From Chloroflexota bacterium (GTDB lineage: Bacteria > Chloroflexota > Anaerolineae > Anaerolineales > Villigracilaceae): DNA of 64,000 nt. The notes beneath the pieces were generated by a model. The model did not search any database and was not told the origin of the DNA. It worked only from the letters and a program-made list of their open reading frames with translations. Of this stretch, positions 39,965 through 48,911 are shown piece after piece. Made by a program: the position numbers and the translations under genes. The stretch spans positions 30,435-94,434 of the forward strand of contig QMIW01000023.1 of NCBI GenBank assembly GCA_024434165.1, in the 5' to 3' direction. Within the stretch, counting starts at the first letter, position 1; every line of letters starts with the position of its first letter.

Positions 39965-41020
39965 TTATCCCACAACTTCAAGGTTTACGAGGGGCGCTGC
40001 GACGGTCTCGCCGTTTTCAAGTTTGACCTCGGCGGCATGGGCGCGCAAGCCGCTGGGCAGGGTGGTCAACCCCGGTTTGATGGCGAGGATCGTACCGATC
40101 ATGCCCATGGCAGGCGGGCGGCGCATACGCACCTGCAAGCCTGGGGCGAGGGTTTCCGCTTCGCGCGGGGCAGGCGGATCGGAGGCGACGGGAAGCGGGA
40201 TGATGACTTCGGGACGCGCGCCGGTGTAGCGGTCATAGACTTCCGCATTGACGGTCACTTCGCGTTTGGAGTTGGTGCTGAGCAGTTTGTAGGCGGCGGA
40301 GTTCATGGGCAGCGCGCCGAAGCCGTCCGTCACAAGGATCGGGAAGCGCATCTCGCGCGCCTTCTGCAAAACGGACGGGGAAATGCTCGAGAGGATCAAC
40401 CCGCGCGCGGGCAGTTCCGCAGCGGCTTGCAGTGTTTCGGCATCCTTGACCATGCCCGCGAGGATGATGGAGCCGCGCAGGCTCACATCCAGCCGCCCGA
40501 CGGTCAGCACGCTCTCCGGCGATTCCATCAGGTTGACCAGCAGCCCGGTATCCATGCGCCCGTTGCCCCACACCCCTTGCACCAGTCCGCCGGCGGTTTG
40601 AATGACTACGCCTCGGTTGGGGATGATCTGGGTCACGGTGCCGGGGATGCCCGCGCGTAATTCGAGTTTCGTTTCGCCCACTTCCATCAGCACCTGCCCG
40701 CCGCCTACCGCCACCACGCGCCCTTCGCGCGGCGCACGGACGGAACGCGGGAACAAGCCCCTGCCCACGGCAACCTCGGTGGCTGCCGAGAGGCGGTCAT
40801 CCACCTTGCATTTGATCAGCCGGTCTGCCATGGCAGGCGAGACGTTCAAAAGGCGGGCGACATCCAGCAGCACGTGTTCGCGCGCCCAGCGGGTTTCGGC
40901 AACGACGTCGGTCGGCGTGACCTTTTGCTGAAGGCGCACATTCACCGTCCCGGCAACCGGGAGCAGGCGCTCGCGCACAATCGAGGTCAAACCGATCACA
41001 TGCAGTACAGGGGCATCCAT
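39965..41020 (-). CDS. Unknown protein with barrel-sandwich-like and KOW-like segments
   Basis: A 351-residue soluble protein, last intact gene of the MutL-like operon. The N-terminal part (VLHVIGLTSIVRERLLPVAGTVNV) leads into a helical unit (EHVLLDVARLLNVSPAMADRLIKCK). The middle has glycine-rich beta repeats (SVRAPREGRVVAVGGGQVLMEVGE; GIPGTVTQIIPNRGVVIQTAGGLVQGVWGNG) like a biotinyl/lipoyl-type or hammerhead fold, then an alpha/beta region (SLRGSIILAGMVKDAETLQAAAELPARGLILSS), and a C-terminal KOW-like barrel (LQVRMRRPPAMGMIGTILAI). I do not recognise the family. It starts two bases after the MutL-like stop, which indicates coupling. Confidence 0.75.
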   Translation of the reverse strand: MDAPVLHVIGLTSIVRERLLPVAGTVNVRLQQKVTPTDVVAETRWAREHVLLDVARLLNVSPAMADRLIKCKVDDRLSAATEVAVGRGLFPRSVRAPREGRVVAVGGGQVLMEVGETKLELRAGIPGTVTQIIPNRGVVIQTAGGLVQGVWGNGRMDTGLLVNLMESPESVLTVGRLDVSLRGSIILAGMVKDAETLQAAAELPARGLILSSISPSVLQKAREMRFPILVTDGFGALPMNSAAYKLLSTNSKREVTVNAEVYDRYTGARPEVIIPLPVASDPPAPREAETLAPGLQVRMRRPPAMGMIGTILAIKPGLTTLPSGLRAHAAEVKLENGETVAAPLVNLEVVG

Positions 41021-41022
41021 CG

Positions 41023-42780
41023 TTATCCGCCTCCGAGGGTCCAGTTCCATTTTTTGATGAGTTCGCGCCGCCGCACCGGGTCGGTTGGAAGTTCGAGCGG
41101 ACGCCCGCGCCCGTCGAAGACGACGCCCAACGCCCCGCCGCTGACCGGGAAGCTGCCGCCGCGGCCGGGACCGTAGCCTACATCCGCGCCGTGCAGCGTC
41201 TGCACGGTTAGTTTTCCGGTTTCGCCGATGGCAAGCGGCAGGGTCTCGATGGAGCCGTATTTCAACTCCACCTGGGCTTCGGCGCCGTTTTCGTACGTCA
41301 TCTTTGCACGCAGGATGGGAGTTCCATACCTGGCGGAGACTACGGGCGAAACGACCGTGCCAACGCTCAGGAACGCCCCGGATTCAAGCACCTGCACCGG
41401 CAGGATGTTGTTCTGCGAAGCCGCCGCGCCGAGAAGCGGCAGGAGGCTGTTCTGGTCGAGGATGACGGTGGTGATGCCCACGGGTTGAATCGTGTCCAGC
41501 AGCAGGAGCAAGCCCTGGCCCGGGCGCGAAGCGTCGTTCAGCGCGCTGCCCCCGGCGAGAATCGGCTCGAAGAGCGGGGTCAAAGCCGGTTTGATCCGGG
41601 CTGCGTTCTGCGGAAAATCGCGCCGCGCAGACTGCATCGCAAGATAGAGCGCCTGCCTGGCGACCGCCTGGGCGATGACAAGGTCTTCCTTTGTCGCCGC
41701 AATGGTCGCGGGATACAGCGATTTGTGATGGAGATAATCGCGCAGGACGCTGTCTGGAATATCCAGCGGAGACCAGCGCAGGATGTCTTCGAGAGTGGTG
41801 TAGTTCAACAGTCCCGTCAGGTTCTCGCCGATGCCGAACTGCGGAAAGACCTTGAGGACGGATTTGTTCCGAAAACCCGCCGCGATTACCGAAGCGGATG
41901 CGCCCAAATCCACGCTGAGCAAACCTTTTTGCGAGCCATACACTTTGGAGAGGAAGCGCACCATGCGCCCGGCGGCGTACGCAGTCGGCAGGATATGCCC
42001 GCCCGACCACAGGTCGAGCGAATCCACGCCTTTGAGCTGGCGCTTGCGAATGTTGATGACCATGCGCGCCAGTTCGCGTTCCGCCGGGTCAATGTCCTCG
42101 GTATCGAGCGAGGGGCGGATGTTGGGGCTGAAATGCAGCGAAGCCGCCAGTGACCCGACCAGCGTTTTGACCTCTTCCTCCATTTTTTCGTTGCCTGCAA
42201 ACAGCACGGCGGGACGTTTCTCCTGCGGCATGAGGAAACTGGCAAGCCCGATGGGTTCGAGCAGTTTTTGAATGGAGCGCGATGCGCCTCCGTCTGTGCC
42301 GCCGGCGATGACGAACAAATCGGGGCGGTGGCGCAGGATGCTGTCAATCTGCTGATCCGGCTTGCGCAGGTCGCTCAGCCCGATGGTATCCACGATGCGC
42401 GCGTAGGTGGATTCGGTCAGCCGCCGCGCGCTTTCGAGCGAAACGTCCTTGAGCAGGCCGACGACGACGGTCTTGATGGCGGGTCCCGCCGAGAGTGTGA
42501 CCACGAGCGCATCCACCCCGGACCCGTTGGACTGGCTTGGAATCAGGAGCGCGCGCGAGGAATCGAGCAGGGTCCTGCCCAATATTTTTTGCAGGGCTTC
42601 GATGGCGTTGCGCGCGCCTTCAGAGACATCCTTGAAGGGCGCTTCAGCGGTGCTGGGCGCAACGCCCGACGCCACGAAGCGATATTCGCCTTCGATGACA
42701 TCGAACAACACTGCGCGCGTATTCGCCGCGCCGACATCTATGGCAAGGAGGGAGTTACCGGCAACCAGTGAAGAAGGCAT
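41023..42780 (-). CDS. MutL-like (glutamate mutase L family) ASKHA ATPase
   Basis: A 585-residue protein of the glutamate-mutase MutL family, an actin/hexokinase-like ATPase fold. The phosphate-1 motif is LLAIDVGAANTRAVLFDV (residues 11-28) and a second glycine-rich nucleotide loop occurs at GLLSVDLGASASVIAAG; the adenosine motif region is FEPILAGGSALNDAS. MutL accompanies B12-dependent glutamate mutase in clostridia, yet no mutase gene is found here. In this operon it stands among membrane proteins and a zinc-ribbon scaffold, so a structural or chaperone-like ATPase role is more plausible; that is inference. Confidence 0.85.
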   Translation of the reverse strand: MPSSLVAGNSLLAIDVGAANTRAVLFDVIEGEYRFVASGVAPSTAEAPFKDVSEGARNAIEALQKILGRTLLDSSRALLIPSQSNGSGVDALVVTLSAGPAIKTVVVGLLKDVSLESARRLTESTYARIVDTIGLSDLRKPDQQIDSILRHRPDLFVIAGGTDGGASRSIQKLLEPIGLASFLMPQEKRPAVLFAGNEKMEEEVKTLVGSLAASLHFSPNIRPSLDTEDIDPAERELARMVINIRKRQLKGVDSLDLWSGGHILPTAYAAGRMVRFLSKVYGSQKGLLSVDLGASASVIAAGFRNKSVLKVFPQFGIGENLTGLLNYTTLEDILRWSPLDIPDSVLRDYLHHKSLYPATIAATKEDLVIAQAVARQALYLAMQSARRDFPQNAARIKPALTPLFEPILAGGSALNDASRPGQGLLLLLDTIQPVGITTVILDQNSLLPLLGAAASQNNILPVQVLESGAFLSVGTVVSPVVSARYGTPILRAKMTYENGAEAQVELKYGSIETLPLAIGETGKLTVQTLHGADVGYGPGRGGSFPVSGGALGVVFDGRGRPLELPTDPVRRRELIKKWNWTLGGG

Positions 42781-42785
42781 GATTC

Positions 42786-43496
42786 CTAAAACCCCAGGGT
42801 GGTGCGAAGCAGGGTGATGAAATTGACAAGCGAGGAAAAGCGTTCGATCAACGCGGTCAGTGCGGCGGCGTACACGCCCGCAAATACCGCGCCCAGGGTA
42901 ATGCCGATGAAAATGCGCCCGAACCAGGCAACGATTTCGATCAAACCAAAGCGGCGCATCGAGCCGTCCGATTTTTGCTGCGCGCCGAAATGGAAGTAGG
43001 CAAGCGAAGCGACCGTCCCAAACAAAACGACCGCGCCGTTACCAAGCACCTCCGCCGCGCCAATGTTCCGCGCGGCGGCAGCCTGCGGGTCGAAAATATT
43101 GATGGTCGCCTGCACCTGCGGAATGAGCGTGCCAAGCAATGCGCCGCCGAGGGTCACTGCCGCACCCGCGCCCACGAGGAATGCCATGGAAGGGCGGGCA
43201 AAGCCGGCCATGCGCGGCGAAATCTTCATAAGGATGAGCGCCGCGCCAATCAACGGAATCAAAACGAGGATTTGATCCGCCAGCGAACCGGAAAAGACGG
43301 CGGAAAGCAGTTTATCCCAAAGACGCGGCTTGAGCGCCTGCCACCAGATCACGGAGCCGATATATCCCGAAGCCGCGCCGACGAAGACGTACACCGCAAC
43401 ACGGAAGAGCGGATTATCCCCGATCAAATAACTGAGAATGAGGACGGTGAACAGAAAGCTCAGCACGCCGCTGACGAGGTCGAGACTGACCGCCAT
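42786..43496 (-). CDS. Polytopic membrane protein of the MutL-like operon
   Basis: A 236-residue protein with about six transmembrane helices and almost no soluble domain. Start ATG 43496 (MAVSLDLVSGVLSFLF) comes one base after the stop of the PxWL-repeat gene. Conserved-looking stretches are VAVYVFVGAASGYIGSVIWWQALKPRLW and the two glycine-rich helices (FLVGAGAAVTLGGALLGTLIP; IFIGITLGAVFAGVYAAAL). No family recognised. The tight spacing on both sides (1 and 5 bases) places it in one translational unit with the MutL-like ATPase, so it may form the membrane base of the complex. Confidence 0.75.
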   Translation of the reverse strand: MAVSLDLVSGVLSFLFTVLILSYLIGDNPLFRVAVYVFVGAASGYIGSVIWWQALKPRLWDKLLSAVFSGSLADQILVLIPLIGAALILMKISPRMAGFARPSMAFLVGAGAAVTLGGALLGTLIPQVQATINIFDPQAAAARNIGAAEVLGNGAVVLFGTVASLAYFHFGAQQKSDGSMRRFGLIEIVAWFGRIFIGITLGAVFAGVYAAALTALIERFSSLVNFITLLRTTLGF

Positions 43497-43497
43497 G

Positions 43498-45921
43498 TTA
43501 CTTCCCTCCTTTTGCCGCGGCGCGCTCTCGCAGACCCACAATCAGATTCAACAGCCCGCCGCCCAGCACGAGCAGCACGGCAAGCAGCATGCCGAGGCTG
43601 AACGCGGGCCAGTACGAGCGCGCCGTTCCGGGGCGCCCGGCGTTGTACTGCTCGAAGATCGCACCGCCGTACAATCCGGGAATGATGCCGGTCACCTGTC
43701 CCGAGTCGTAATACGGCTCGATCATGGGCGCGGCTTGCGCGCTGGAAACGACGATGAACGGAACCGGCGCGGCGTTGAGCGTTCCCTGCGTCTGTTCGAC
43801 CCAGGCGCGGGCGGCTTCGGCGTTATCGGTGATGAGAATGATCGCAACAAATTGACCGGCAGTCTCCCGGGCAAACGCGCGAATGCCCATCTGCCCGCCG
43901 GGCAGGTATCCGAGATTCGAATAGGTAAAACCGTTGTTGTTGAGATGTTCGGCAAACAGCGGCTGGGCGATGAGCCGTTCCGCCAGCAGGGAGCCGGTCT
44001 CATTGGTCGAAACAAAGGTGAAAGCGGGGTGACGGAACAGGACCAGCATATCCAGCATGGGCGTTGCAGCGGCTTCCAATTCCGCTGCGCGCGAGGGCTC
44101 GTAATCGAATGCCACCAGCACCGGGGCGTTTTGCGGGATGGGCAGGCTGGCAAACCACGATTGAACGCTCAACACTTCATTCGGCACGAGCCGCGGGGTG
44201 GAGAAAAACTGCGGCTGAAGCAGGAGCGCCGCGAACAATGCAACCGTGATCGCAACCGTGAGGAACCAGCGCAGTCCGCGCGAAGCCCCCAGCGAGGGGA
44301 GCGATTCGAGCGGCACCGGCGAGGTCTCCGCAGCGAGGATCTGCTCCAAAATTTCGGCGTGCGCCACCTGCTCGTCGCTGGTCTGCAATTTGATCGAATA
44401 CGACTTGGGCTTGCTGGTGGGCGTGAAACCGGGCGCCGCCGGTAAAACGCCCTGCAAACCTGCCAGCGCGCCGCGCGATTCCAGGGTTTGGTCGCCCGTA
44501 AACGAAGGCTGGGAGGAAATCCCGGCAGGCTCCACCGGGCGCATCGCCTGCACCCAGGCGGGCAGGTCGCTTGGCGCGAGCGCATCTTCATTTGTAATTG
44601 GAGTGGGCGCGGGCGCAGAGAAGGTATCCGTAGGGGGCGGCTCGACCACATTGGAAAGCCAGTCCGGCATTTCGGCGAAGAGGTCGCTTTCCCCGGTCTT
44701 GAAATCCGGGGTGAAGGCTGGCGCACTCTCGAAGGACGCATCGCCTGGTTCCGGCGCGGCTTCCTGGCGGGGGGCGTCCGCTTCCTGGAACGGCTTGAGC
44801 CAGTCGGGTGTCTCCGGGGAGGAAGCCGGTTTGCTCTCCTCCTGTTGTTCTGCGGGCTGGTCGAAAATGGATGATTGCGGCGCGGCGGCTTTCAACCAAT
44901 CCGGCAGGTCGGCAATAAAAGCGTCCGGGGCGGGTTCCCCCGGCTGACCTTCGGTGACAAAATGAATGGTGTCTTCACTGGCAAGCCAGGCGGGCACTTC
45001 AGGTTCCTGCGTTCCGCCAGATTCCGCCCTCAACCATTTTGGAGTCGTATCCTGAGCCGGTTTTTGCGCTTCCGCCGGACTCTTCAACCAATCCGGCATT
45101 TCTGCGGGAGGGATGGTCGGCGCTTCGGACGAGCCCGGAATTGGTTCAAAGAAGAAAGCGGATTCTTCGCCCTGGGGCTTTTCCTGCTGGCTTTCCAAGC
45201 CGCGCAGCCAGTCTGGCGTATCGGCAGGCAGACTCGCCGGCGCCGCCGGCTCTTCGGGCTTTTCCCCGGCATCTTCCGCCATTTGGCGCAGCCAGTCTGG
45301 GGTGTCATCGGCAGGCACGCCCGGAATGGACTCTTCATGAGCGAGCGGAGGAATTGGCTTGGTCTTTTGCGGCTGCGCCTCACTGCGGAACCAATCTGTC
45401 AATTCGTCCTTTTCAGGCTGGGGCTGGGAGGACTGCAAATCCGCAAGCCATGAGGGCATTTCTGCCCCTTCTTCGGATTTCTCCTGCGGGAAATCGCCCT
45501 TGCCGCCCATTTCCACCCAGCGGACTCCACCGGTCTCAGTCTTCTCTTCTCTGGAAGGTTTGGGCTGCGCGCCCGTGATGTTGGCAAGCCAGTCTGGGAC
45601 TTCCTCTTCTTCGTTTGAGTCCGCCTGGGATTGCAGACCAGCCAGCAGGTCCTGTTGGGAGGCGATGGGTCTGGTCTTCTCCGCCTGCTGCAGAGATTCG
45701 CTGCTCTGCGGTTCGGTCTGACGCGCCGCATCGCGCGCATCCCTCAACCACTGCGGCAGGATGGGTTCCAGTTCGGCGGTCTGTTTCTTCGTGGGAACCT
45801 GCCCGGGCTGGATTGAATCCATCCCATCACCGGTTGCAAGCGGCGACCGGCAGTTGCGGCAAAAGTCGCTGTTCTGCGGGTTATCCGCGCCGCAGACGGG
45901 GCATTGAATCATATCCGCCAT
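43498..45921 (-). CDS. Zinc-ribbon protein with thirteen PxWL repeats and extracytoplasmic domain
   Basis: An 807-residue protein. Residues 6-25 are a zinc ribbon (CPVCGADN...FCRNC). A disordered, acidic and proline-rich region of about 450 residues holds thirteen short motifs of the form [TVLM]PxWL (for example LPQWL, VPDWL, MPSWL, TPDWL, LPAWV), mostly 20-40 residues apart. A membrane helix (LRWFLTVAITVALFAALLL) follows, then an extracytoplasmic alpha/beta domain of about 200 residues, a second helix (FSLGMLLAVLLVLGGGLLNLIV) and a basic tail. The repeats look like docking sites for one protein partner, possibly the MutL-like ATPase. The start overlaps the preceding stop by one base. Confidence 0.8.
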   Translation of the reverse strand: MADMIQCPVCGADNPQNSDFCRNCRSPLATGDGMDSIQPGQVPTKKQTAELEPILPQWLRDARDAARQTEPQSSESLQQAEKTRPIASQQDLLAGLQSQADSNEEEEVPDWLANITGAQPKPSREEKTETGGVRWVEMGGKGDFPQEKSEEGAEMPSWLADLQSSQPQPEKDELTDWFRSEAQPQKTKPIPPLAHEESIPGVPADDTPDWLRQMAEDAGEKPEEPAAPASLPADTPDWLRGLESQQEKPQGEESAFFFEPIPGSSEAPTIPPAEMPDWLKSPAEAQKPAQDTTPKWLRAESGGTQEPEVPAWLASEDTIHFVTEGQPGEPAPDAFIADLPDWLKAAAPQSSIFDQPAEQQEESKPASSPETPDWLKPFQEADAPRQEAAPEPGDASFESAPAFTPDFKTGESDLFAEMPDWLSNVVEPPPTDTFSAPAPTPITNEDALAPSDLPAWVQAMRPVEPAGISSQPSFTGDQTLESRGALAGLQGVLPAAPGFTPTSKPKSYSIKLQTSDEQVAHAEILEQILAAETSPVPLESLPSLGASRGLRWFLTVAITVALFAALLLQPQFFSTPRLVPNEVLSVQSWFASLPIPQNAPVLVAFDYEPSRAAELEAAATPMLDMLVLFRHPAFTFVSTNETGSLLAERLIAQPLFAEHLNNNGFTYSNLGYLPGGQMGIRAFARETAGQFVAIILITDNAEAARAWVEQTQGTLNAAPVPFIVVSSAQAAPMIEPYYDSGQVTGIIPGLYGGAIFEQYNAGRPGTARSYWPAFSLGMLLAVLLVLGGGLLNLIVGLRERAAAKGGK

Positions 45922-46532
45922 TATTTACCCCCGTAAGGACGATCCATCCCGAACAACACGCGCAAGCCGGTGGCAAGTGTGCCGAGCGCCACGCCGATCA
46001 AAATTCCGCGCGCGCCGCCCAGCGCCAAAACCTGGCTCACCCACGGACGGACCAGCGTGCCGATGGCGGGAATCTCTCCAAACGGCAGGGTCACCGAACC
46101 GAGGAAGAGCACCACGGCGGTCAGGATGAATACGATGCCCATCACGTCCGCACGGCGGCGCAGGAGGCGGATGGCGGCATATAACAGGGAGACGGTCAGC
46201 AAGCCCATCAACGCGGCTTCGACCGGCAAAATGATTCCATTCAATACGACCTGCATTGCGGCATGGTCCGGGCGCAGGACGACCCCGGCGAAAAAGGTGA
46301 GCGCCATGACGAGAACAAGGAGCGCGCTGTAAATGCTTCCCTTTTCTCCGCGGCGGACCTTGTCGGTATGCACAACCATCAGGTTGACCAGCCCCACCAG
46401 CCCGGCAACGCCGACCAGAATCACCGCCCAGTTCAGCAGGATGGTTTGAATCAACTGCGCCTGCGGCAGGAAGTAACCAAGCAAAACCAAAACGCCGATG
46501 GCAATGGCGATGACCGCCGTAAAGACCCGCAT
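45921..46532 (-). CDS. Polytopic membrane protein of the MutL-like operon
   Basis: A 203-residue hydrophobic protein with six predicted transmembrane helices and short loops. A basic loop (VVHTDKVRRGEKGS) follows helix 2 and another (IRLLRRRADVMG) follows helix 4, so these loops probably face the cytoplasm. I know no family. Its stop overlaps the start of the PxWL-repeat gene by one base, and its own start overlaps the stop of the upstream gene by one base. Confidence 0.75.
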   Translation of the reverse strand: MRVFTAVIAIAIGVLVLLGYFLPQAQLIQTILLNWAVILVGVAGLVGLVNLMVVHTDKVRRGEKGSIYSALLVLVMALTFFAGVVLRPDHAAMQVVLNGIILPVEAALMGLLTVSLLYAAIRLLRRRADVMGIVFILTAVVLFLGSVTLPFGEIPAIGTLVRPWVSQVLALGGARGILIGVALGTLATGLRVLFGMDRPYGGK

Positions 46533-47263
46533 CAGATCACCCCCACGAATTTCAACGCCGCGCCGCCCAACAACGCAAGGATGACCAGCCAGCGCAGAAT
46601 ATCCTGCAAGGACAGGCTGGCGGTATGGGCGGGGTCGCTGCCGAGATATGCGCCCGCAGCAAAGAGCTCCTCGCCGATGAGCGCATCCGGCGCACTGACG
46701 TAAAGAACTGCCTGCCCGGTCAGGTTGTCGCTGGCGCCGATTAACGTGACGTGGTCGCGGTCGGAAGACTCGGCGAGCAAACCGGCTTCAGGACCAAAGT
46801 GCCCGGTCAGGATGTTGGTGGAGACGCTTTCGTTCGCCGCAATGTGCATTGCCCCGGCGGCGTAACTGAAAGGAGTCAAGCCGGTGACGCGCCCCGTCGT
46901 CGGGACGTATAACTCGTCCACATTGGCGGCTTGATATCCGGCTTGGATGGTGTCCTGGGTCAACAGACCAAGTGTCGGGTCCCCGGCGGAGGCGACGGAA
47001 GGCATGTCGCTGACGGAAGTGCGCTCGGCGATGATTCGGAGCATGGCGAGCCCGGCAAAGGCGGAGCCTCCGCGCGCATCCAGCAGGTTGCCGTGCCCGA
47101 GGGAGATGTGAAGGCGCTTGCCGTCTTCGATGCTCAACCCCACCGTGCGAATCAGGCGTGTGAAGGCGGGGATTTCGCGCAGGCGGGCTGGCGATTTTCT
47201 TTTGATGAGCGTTAATGCCGCCAGCAGAATGGCGGCAAGCAGAAGGCTGGACGCGGCGATCAT
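46532..47263 (-). CDS. DUF6754-like membrane protein
   Basis: A 243-residue protein with one helix at each end (IAASSLLLAAILLAALTLI and LRWLVILALLGGAALKFVG) and an alpha/beta domain of about 190 residues between them. The domain includes VGLSIEDGKRLHISLGHGNLLDARGGSAFAGL, MPSVASAGDPTLGLLTQDTIQAGYQAA and HFGPEAGLLAESSDRDHVTLIGASDNLTGQAVLYVSAPDALIGEELFAAGAYLG. I believe this is the DUF6754 family, known almost only from Chloroflexota; that naming is from memory. It overlaps the genes on both sides (4 bases and 1 base). Confidence 0.7.
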   Translation of the reverse strand: MIAASSLLLAAILLAALTLIKRKSPARLREIPAFTRLIRTVGLSIEDGKRLHISLGHGNLLDARGGSAFAGLAMLRIIAERTSVSDMPSVASAGDPTLGLLTQDTIQAGYQAANVDELYVPTTGRVTGLTPFSYAAGAMHIAANESVSTNILTGHFGPEAGLLAESSDRDHVTLIGASDNLTGQAVLYVSAPDALIGEELFAAGAYLGSDPAHTASLSLQDILRWLVILALLGGAALKFVGVI

Positions 47264-47505
47264 GACCCTGCTCCTTCGCGGGCAAGGAAGGAGGCAAACG
47301 CCTGCGCTTCCGTTTCGTCTTCCAACATTTCGGCAATTGCGGTCAGTTGGCCGCTTTTGATGAACCCGCCGCTAAAATAAATCGCCTGCGCTCCAAGCAG
47401 GGCGAAAGGACTTCCTGCTTCAAGAAACGAGGCGACCAGAACGTGAAGTTGATATCGGCGCAAGGACGCAGCCCAGCGATGCCAGAATTCGCGCGATGAC
47501 TTCAT
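47260..47505 (-). CDS. Small soluble protein, first gene of the MutL-like operon
   Basis: An 81-residue protein (MKSSREFWHRWAASLRRYQLHVLVAS...) with a basic amphipathic N-terminus, a hydrophobic but short middle (PFALLGAQAIYFSGGFI) and an acidic helical tail (LTAIAEMLEDETEAQAFASFLAREG). No family recognised. It overlaps the DUF6754-like gene by four bases. An extended -10 element (TGCTATACT) ends only about ten bases upstream of its ATG, so the operon mRNA may be nearly leaderless. Confidence 0.7.
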   Translation of the reverse strand: MKSSREFWHRWAASLRRYQLHVLVASFLEAGSPFALLGAQAIYFSGGFIKSGQLTAIAEMLEDETEAQAFASFLAREGAGS

Positions 47506-47512
47506 AGTTACG

Positions 47513-47524
47513 GAGAGTATAGCA
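47513..47524 (-). promoter_or_regulatory. Extended -10 promoter of the MutL-like operon
   Basis: Minus-strand TGCTATACT is an extended -10; no good -35 is visible. Transcription would start about four bases before the ATG at 47505, implying a leaderless or near-leaderless transcript. Confidence 0.4.
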
Positions 47525-47615
47525 TAATTTTATTCCCGCCCCTTGCGCCTCTCATGGTGGAATGATTGCAGTTTATGACCCGAAAGGTTTGGGAAACCTC
47601 CCGGGTCCGATACGT

Positions 47616-48863
47616 TCATGGGGCGATCACCGTGCCGGGCTGAATCTCGGCATCCTTGGGGATGATGACGATTCCGTCGCGCACGTACCAGTTTCGATTG
47701 TCAATATCCGTGTTGCGCGGGAAGGGACGGATGGTGACGTTCTCGCCGATGCGGGCGTTCTTATCCAGAATCGCGCCTTCGATGTGGCTGTTCGCGCCGA
47801 TGCCAATGGGCAGCCCGCCCCAGTCGCGTTCGTAATAATCCGCACCCATTACGATGCTGTCCTTGATGACGCATCCCGCCGCGATCTGACTGCGAATGCC
47901 GATGATGGAGTGCGTGATCTCCGACCGGAGGATGCGGCTTCCTTCCGCAATCAGTACATCCTTCAGATGGCAAGCCTCCACGATGGAGGCGGGCAGGTAG
48001 CGTGTGTCGGTGTAGATGGGGAGTTTCGCATCGTAGAAATCGAAGGGCGAATCGGGTTTGGTAAGCATGAGGTTGGTTTCGTAGAACGAGCGGATGGTCC
48101 CGATATCCTGCCAGTAGCCGTCGAAGTCGAAACCATAGACCGCGTGCGATTTGATCGCCTGCGGGATGATGTCGCTGCCGAAATCGTCGTAGTCGGGATA
48201 ATTCATCAGGTATTCGACCAGCACCCTCGTGTTGAACATATAAATGCCCATCGAGCCGAGGAAGGGACGCGCCGGGTCGTCGCGGCTGACGAATTGTTTT
48301 TGGACTTCCGGGTCCTTGGGCTTTTCGACGAAATCCGAGATTTTGCCGTTCGCTTCGCGCTTCAGGATACCAAAGCGGCTTGCTTCCTCCCTGGCAACGG
48401 GCTGCACGGCGACGGTGATATCCGCCTTGCTGTCCCAATGACATTCCGCCATCGCCTTGTAGTCCATGCGGTAGAGATGGTCGCCCGCCAGAATCAGGAT
48501 ATATTTGGCTCCGGTGGCTTGAATCTCCAGCAGCTGTTTGCGGACGGCGTCCGCCGTGCCTTGATACCAGTCTGCGCTTTCAATGGTCTGCTCCGCCGCC
48601 CAGATCTGCACCCAGCCCTGATGGAACGAGTCGAAGTTATAGGTGCGGGTGATGTGGCGGTGGAGGGAGACGGAGTTGAACTGCGTCAGGATGGCGATGC
48701 GGTAAATTTCCGAGTTGATGCAATTGCTGATGGGGATGTCAATGAGGCGGTACTTTCCAGCGATCGGCACGGCAGGTTTGGAGCGCATCTGTGTCAGCGG
48801 ATACAGGCGCGCACCGCGTCCACCCCCCAAGATAACTGCCAGGATTTCGTTGAAAGTCGGCAT
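47616..48863 (-). CDS. glgC: Glucose-1-phosphate adenylyltransferase
   Basis: A 415-residue ADP-glucose pyrophosphorylase for glycogen synthesis. The N-terminal VILGGGRGARLYPLTQMRSKPAVPIAGKYRLIDIPISNCINS holds the nucleotide-binding loop and the activator-site lysine/arginine region. ILAGDHLYRMDYKAM contains the catalytic aspartate, EKPKDPEVQ the glucose-1-phosphate lysine, and GYWQDIGTIRSFYETNL the domain link to the C-terminal left-handed beta-helix (SIIGIRSQIAAGCVIKDSIVMGADYYE). The length fits the family. No other glg genes are adjacent. Confidence 0.95.
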   Translation of the reverse strand: MPTFNEILAVILGGGRGARLYPLTQMRSKPAVPIAGKYRLIDIPISNCINSEIYRIAILTQFNSVSLHRHITRTYNFDSFHQGWVQIWAAEQTIESADWYQGTADAVRKQLLEIQATGAKYILILAGDHLYRMDYKAMAECHWDSKADITVAVQPVAREEASRFGILKREANGKISDFVEKPKDPEVQKQFVSRDDPARPFLGSMGIYMFNTRVLVEYLMNYPDYDDFGSDIIPQAIKSHAVYGFDFDGYWQDIGTIRSFYETNLMLTKPDSPFDFYDAKLPIYTDTRYLPASIVEACHLKDVLIAEGSRILRSEITHSIIGIRSQIAAGCVIKDSIVMGADYYERDWGGLPIGIGANSHIEGAILDKNARIGENVTIRPFPRNTDIDNRNWYVRDGIVIIPKDAEIQPGTVIAP

Positions 48864-48911
48864 AATCAGTCTCCTGGAATTTTTGACCCGATGGAACCGG
48901 CGGAATGATGC

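Noticed and set aside
41023..42780. DNA mismatch repair MutL
   Set aside because: The protein is an ASKHA-fold glutamate-mutase MutL-family member and has no GHKL ATPase motifs of mismatch-repair MutL.
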